Shown here: positions 58,501 through 64,000 of the stretch, piece after piece
How positions within the stretch are numbered: position 1 is the stretch's first letter
Layout of the letters: every line of letters starts with the position of its first letter
Assembly (NCBI GenBank): GCA_013433145.1
Contig: CM024185.1
Coordinates: 6,241,001 to 6,305,000, forward strand
DNA length: 64,000 nt
Direction of reading: 5' to 3'
Source of the DNA: Ascaris suum
Taxonomy: Eukaryota > Nematoda > Chromadorea > Rhabditida > Ascarididae
Translations under genes and position numbers: made by a program
Notes under the pieces: generated by a model
Database searches by the model: none
What the model was told of the DNA's origin: nothing
Seen by the model: the letters and a program-made list of their open reading frames with translations, nothing else

Positions 58501-61500
58501 TTAATATGAAGACGAAGACGATAGCTAAGGGCTCATATCTGAGTATAACCATAAATCATATAAATTTTACAAGCACCTTCAATTTTACCTAATTCTCCTT
58601 AAACGAGACACATACTGTCACGTTTTCCTAGAGGGGAGTGAGTTTTTGAACAGATAATTTTATGTGCAACATTCATTTCAGGTTTTATATTTTAGGTGGA
58701 TTTATGTTCGTTGTGGCACATCTTTGATCTCTATAGGAAGCTTCTAGCTTGTTTCGCATCGGATACGAGAATTTGCTTAAGTTCTAAAATTATTGGGTAA
58801 GTTTTGAGTTTTAAGGAAGTGTTGTTAAATGTACTCGTTTGTAACGGTGACTAGTGAACTGTGCTGCAGGAGCACGACGGTATCGGATGGGTGAATATCC
58901 GTCTATTCGACTGGAATAATGAACTGCTACAAGGCAAGCTCACTCTTTACCTGTGGCCGTTCTCGAAGCATTGCAGTGAACTTCTCTATCCTCTTGGACA
59001 GGTAAATCCGTCTTTATCTTCATATTTTTGGCTGTGTTGAGGATGATTTATGGCACCACCGTCATATCCAGAGTGGAGTTTCCAGCATACATTTCTCTAC
59101 TTGAAAGAATGAACGTGCGTTGCCGTAATATTGCAATTTTCACGCTTTACTATTCATATTTGAACTCTTGAAAGTGGTTTCTTTGCGGTATCTTGTGCTA
59201 TTTTTTGTCGAAGATTTTGAAGGGGTGGCTAGATAAGAATTAGACTCCAGTATGCGTTACTCTCTTATTTGTTTATTTTTGTCAACGTGGGCGACAAGCT
59301 GTTTTAGTTGGAGTTCAGGAGCAGATTCATTGTTGGTCGGGTTTCTCAGGTTTGAAAACAAATGCTTAATGAATGGATAAGACTGAGTGTTTTCATCAAC
59401 ATCAGCAGTATTGCCTGGGGTCTTATACTATTCGCTATAGAATCGTTATTGTGGTGAGGAATGATTGCGACATGATGTTACTTTGCACAAATGTGCACAA
59501 CAGTATTTAAGTGGCCGTGATCAGCACTAATTCAATATGGCTTCAGCTGTTATAAGCTCGAATTAGATTGTGGGTTTGAGCATGTAATAGTGCCTTTTTT
59601 AACTGATACAAAACTATCAGCTGATAAGCGCTTTTAATAGACTTTAATATTTCTTCTGAACGAGCATTTTTTTATGAGAGCACAGGTGTTTTATTTTTTT
59701 TATTGTAAGTGATATGCGGTGTGGAGTGGGAGGGTATGTGGAGGGGGGAAGGGAGGAGGATATGCTGTTTGGTCAGATGTGATCTCGAAGGAAGAGATCT
59801 TAGGTGTGGGTCATCAATAGTGACATACATCTACAAGTGGAATGCTTACCCTAGGCGTCACTTAACTTCTGCCCAAAGCGCACTGCAAGGTAAAGATTGA
59901 CTTGCTCTCATAAATTTCAGACAGGATCAAACGACAATCGTGATACGGCACGCATTGAAGTCGAATTTTATGAGCATGGTAGCATTGTGGAGTTCCCATC
60001 TTTCGAGCACATCTATGCCTATGTCAATAAATTGAATGCTAGGGGTTGCGGCACTGTCCCTTCTGCTGCCTCATTCACGGTACGTCAATCAGGCCTCGAA
60101 TGTTTTGTGCATAGATATTCCTTGTTATAGGGTAGAAATGCTCCATGTTGGTTACTTTGAACTCACAATTTAAGGATATGCTAAGGTTTGGAATAGAGAA
60201 GATTACGTTCGAAAGATGGGGACAGTCGTTTCTGGTTGGAGGAGGAGGACGATGGGGAATGGGTTCTTAAGGACTCAAGAGACCGATAAGACAGAGAACC
60301 GGCTGCGATCTTGCTTGGAGACATTTGACAGTGTCCTTTTTTCTGCTTATAGAATTTTTGCATAGCTTTTCAGTTCTTTTTCCAGTTTTGAAACGAATAG
60401 AACTGTTTCTGATAAGACGCTTTTAACTTTGTAAAATACGATTGTTGTTTTTTTCGTCGATCTGCACCAATGCAGTCGTCTTCCAGCCGGATGGTGCAGA
60501 AGTGGGGCAGCTGATAGGTATCGCGCGTCATCTGGATGGCGAAAAGCTAACTGATCCACAACAGCATCATCTTTGGAAAATGAGGTAATCTTCACCTTTT
60601 AAAGTGGACCTTGTGGAGTAAAACGATGAAAATGTCATGCGCGGTTAAACAGGTATTCGCGTGAATGTGAGGAGAGTTGCTTCTACTCAAATGAGATCGC
60701 CTTATGACGATTCGATGGATCCATAGGCTGGAAATTTTGAAATGTATGTGACTATGAAAATTTGTAATCGTTTGTCCAATATCGTTTTCGGGAAGTATGG
60801 CACAGATCGTTTCGCATCACGGGTCGTAGTAACACCCAGTATTCTGTCGTGGCAATTCTCTTTTCAATGTATTTAAGTTTTTTTTGATTGATACATCTAA
60901 ACTATTTTTTTTTTAAATATTGCGCACTGTTTTCTTGTGTGTTAACTCCACTTTATGATTTATTTGCAAGCTAAACGTAGTTTTTGAAATCGTTCTGATA
61001 TTACCTGAGTCTATGTGAACATGCATACTTGAAGGGAATATGTGGCAGAATGTATGCCTGACCTTCTACCCTTATTGGCCGAATGCGCGTTCATTTGGAA
61101 TACACGTGAGACGTTCACGAGATTATATGAGTTACTGACTCGATGGGGACCCATTCAACCAGAAACTGCTCTCGAACTGCTCGACTTCAAATATCCCGAC
61201 AGGGAAATACGCGAATTTGCTGTCAGATGTCTGGACGAGGCGCTAGACAACGACCGATTACAGTTGTACGTAATGCCCCTTGTGCAGGTAGCTTTTGCAC
61301 CTTTGAGTGTTATACTAAAAGTTGGCTGTGCATATACATTATCAGGTGGAAGCCCTCTTGTATATTTATTTCTCATTTGCCAGTTTGTTTTTTTTATTCT
61401 TAGGGTGTCTAAAAATTGAATGCATCAAAGACCTGAATTTTAAGCATCATCAGCGATCATCTCTTTTGCCTATACTTTTTAGAAATATAATATAATGATT

Positions 61501-64000
61501 ATATCCTTTCCCATCGCTGTTTCTTTGACGTTATAGGCATCCTTTTGCTGATCTTGTTTCACACGCCTCACCTTCCCCTCCCCCATTTGCGACTTTATGC
61601 TGGTTGTTGTGAAATCATATTGCTACTATAGTCGCAATGCAACTCAAGTTATGATCATCTCCTGTCTGGAGAGGTCCCCGCGCATTTCTGATCTAGATTC
61701 TCAGATGTTTTCCGAAGATTGATGGCGCCGCTTCCTTGGATATATCGTACCTCATTGAGTTTTATGATTGTTGTTTCGATGAGCTTTTCGGAGTCTATCG
61801 ATTGTTTTAATTTAACAGTGGATTCACTGTTGAATTTTTTATTTGCATATATCATCTAATTGAACTTCATTTGTGAGTCCTATACTTGGCAGCTTTTTAT
61901 ATTGCCTATTTTTGTTGCTTTTTGATTTTTATGTGTAAATTCGTTAACATTTATGCGAGAAGTGGTCTTCATTTCTACAAATGCGCAAATGACTCGTGCA
62001 GGAGGGGAAGGTAGGATGAAGGGACTCGCCATTTCTGCTGTTCATCAGCAAAGCTTTTAAAGTTTTTCTTAGGAACTTGGAGTTCAAGGTCATTTTGGGA
62101 GAAATAACTAAGAACATGGGAATTGCGAGACCTGATGCATCACAAATTGTCTTCCTTTTTGAAAGCGAAAGTTTTTAGAAGCAGAGGCGCGCCATCATCC
62201 TTTCATTTCCTCAAGAAAGCCATACGCAAGCCATTAGATTGATGGGTTTATTAAACGGTTTTGCTAGCGTATGCTTGTTCTGCGTCAGTTTGGGGATTCT
62301 TTAGGCATCATTGAAGCGGTAATTACGTAATTTATTAGATGATGAGTATGTGTGGCGGAGAAAAGGTGTATGAATAAGCTCATCCGTTGATGTTGGTTTT
62401 GTTTATATCCTGGATGAGTGGGTTATTGCTTCACTTACAGTGTGACAGTTACCTATGACATTTTCAGGCTCTCAAGTATGAATCATGGGGAAGATGTTCT
62501 TTGGCAAGGATGCTTCTTAAGAGAGCTCTATGCAGCTATCGTATTGGACATATTCTCTTCTGGTTGCTTCGTGCAGAATTGGGCCAAATTGGTATTTTTG
62601 TTATTGTTGTTGTTGCACTTTGATTGATTTGCAACCTATAAATTGGCAGACCATAACGCTGAGAACGTTTTGGCATTTTTACGCCTTATTCGTTGTGGAC
62701 ACGTTTATGCCTGAAGAGTGAGGGATCTGCACATGTTCCTTAACTCATTCATCAAGGATTTATTGATATAGGAAATGACTTAGACTCTGAGGTCAAAGAT
62801 CAAACACGACAGCATGCAAAACCTGAGCCTAGCAGATTATTAGGAACGAAGGATTCGTGATTTTGTGGAGGTCCACAACGCACACGTTTTATGAGGGTGA
62901 AAAATTTTTTTGCCGCGACAAGGAATGACTTCGTGGGGAAGCTGGAATGGCATGGCATTATTGGGCAGCTTGGAGTGAGCGAAAAGAATCCAGTGAATTT
63001 TTTATCCAAGATTCACAGTTTTGTAACATTGTACTTGAAAATATTGGTCATTTGTATCCTTGAGGCCACATATCTTCCACTTGACTCGTGACTTTCTCTA
63101 ATGCAGGGTGAAGTACTTTCGAGTGTTTCAGTAAGCTGCACTTCTGAAGATAAGTCTGGCAGCTCGAGCTGTGGGCACTAGTATAAAAAGATTTGCAACA
63201 GTTTTCCGAACTGAGCGATATGAGTTCACATGTTCATAGAGATAGTTGAGGTGCACTTTCATCTCGAAAGTTTAATCAACGGGATGGCTTTTTTGTCGTC
63301 TTACAGCATTTTCTCGAGCTGGTAGAAGTGGCCCATAAAATTTTGCACCGGAGTGTGTTGGTGCACCGGGACCGTCTTCCCACTTCTATCTAAGCGAGGA
63401 GCTCCTGGATATGTTGTGCGCGAAGATTATCTACCTTCGTTGGGAAATTTATCCTGATGGGCGACTGTGCATTAATAGAAACTAAATCCTGAAGGGGTAT
63501 GTGCCTAGACTTCAGGTCCTAGTCAGCTGTTGCCTAGCGGTTCTCTGGGGTTTTTTTTTTGAGGAGGAAGAAGAAGAAGAAGAAGAAGAAGAAGAAATGA
63601 AGTATTCCTCCTTAAACTTTATCTCATCTTGCAAAAGGCTTCGAAACAAAAATAGCCTCAGCCGAAACGAAATTTCCCTCCCTAATGCATTTCTTCCCTC
63701 CCCTCTCCCTCCCCTTCCCTAGTAATCGTTTATAGCGGCAAGGTTTTACTGAGGCAGTAAGGCGTATAGCCTTCTAAAACTTGATCTATCCGCATTGTTA
63801 AACGCCACTGTGCGCTTGCTATCTAATGTAAACAATTTTAGGCGAAGGATGTCAAGAGCTACCAAATATGTACAAAAGGTTTGCATTATTGATTGAAGCG
63901 TACTGTCGAGGCAACTTTACGCATCTGGATTCAATGTTACGGCAAGTGGACATGGTGGCGAGACTGACCAACCTCAGCAAATTGGTGAAGTTGCTCAAAG
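49548..64000 (+). CDS. age-1: Class I phosphoinositide 3-kinase catalytic subunit (AGE-1/p110), partial at the right edge
   Basis: Exons: 49548-49744, 50311-50498, 51079-51282, 51439-51602, 53234-53287, 54634-54735, 57318-57494, 58273-58371, 58870-59001, 59921-60079, 60487-60584, 61035-61287, 62468-62591 and 63842 to the edge; about 703 residues. Order matches p110: adaptor-binding domain (LMPNGFLISVRCHSDSTLAM; EREEFYDETKSIFSLRLF; EPEGNREEKELAHNIG), Ras-binding domain (ADLYVEVWYRS; GRKCFLTKDIKLTSFEYLRS), C2 domain (VSDIDRIYVKAAVYHGTN; VSPSNPRWTN; LTLYLWPFSKH; TGSNDNRDTARIEVEF) and helical domain (ELLTRWGPIQPETALELLDF; EIREFAVRCLDEALDNDRL; RIGHILFWLLRAELGQI). The kinase domain lies beyond the window. 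The enzyme makes PIP3 at the plasma membrane; in C. elegans, AGE-1 acts in DAF-2 insulin signalling. All junctions agree in phase, but about 15-20 residues of the Ras-binding domain between 51602 and 53234 are missing, so an exon was not found. The TTGAAG acceptor at 61034 is non-standard. Confidence 0.95.
55321..55396 (+). repeat. Short direct duplication in an age-1 intron
   Basis: CGAATAAGTTTCAC followed by GAAAGCAAT occurs at 55321 and again about 46 bp later. Minor. Confidence 0.7.
63561..63597 (+). repeat. (GAA)n microsatellite
   Basis: About 37 bp of GAG/GAA triplets after a T run, in the age-1 intron before the last visible exon. Confidence 0.95.

Overview
The window looks like nuclear DNA of a nematode, most likely a clade V strongylid (hookworm-like) worm. 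The evidence is short phase-consistent exons split by long AT-rich introns, TTTCAG-type 3' splice sites, GTAAGT-type donors, acceptor-like sites just upstream of start codons (probable spliced-leader trans-splicing), long TA microsatellites, and animal-specific genes. No prokaryotic features are seen. All gene models below were assembled by hand by chaining open exons whose splice phases agree; no search was run.

Layout. 105-3990 (+): 3' part of an unrecognised acidic/basic protein gene (six exons, phases all agree). 4739-5300: weak two-exon candidate. About 6150-8930: a large fold-back element whose inverted arms flank a polypyrimidine minisatellite. 12304-22378 (+): a complete 13-exon SAMHD1-like HD-domain dNTP triphosphohydrolase gene. 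23927-24232 (-): short candidate ORF broken by one stop. 27017-30111 (+): Lys/Glu-rich protein whose C-terminal repeat is carried on duplicated exons. 30112-33977: repeats and weak coding traces. 33978-35508 (+): unrecognised small coiled protein whose exon phases do not join cleanly. 37994-38546 (-): unrecognised two-exon coding block. 40072-41560 (+): ERH (enhancer of rudimentary). 43951-46881 (+): Mediator subunit MED8. 49548 to the right edge (+): class I PI3-kinase catalytic subunit (AGE-1/p110), N-terminal through helical domain, with the kinase domain lying beyond the window.

The recognised genes are housekeeping or signalling genes (dNTP control, RNA-associated ERH, transcription through Mediator, insulin/PI3K signalling). 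They lie on the same strand but are kilobases apart, and nothing shows they form an operon. The less ordinary material is the fold-back element, the strand-biased poly-G tracts, the intronic palindrome, and a few coding-like blocks that do not match a family I know.
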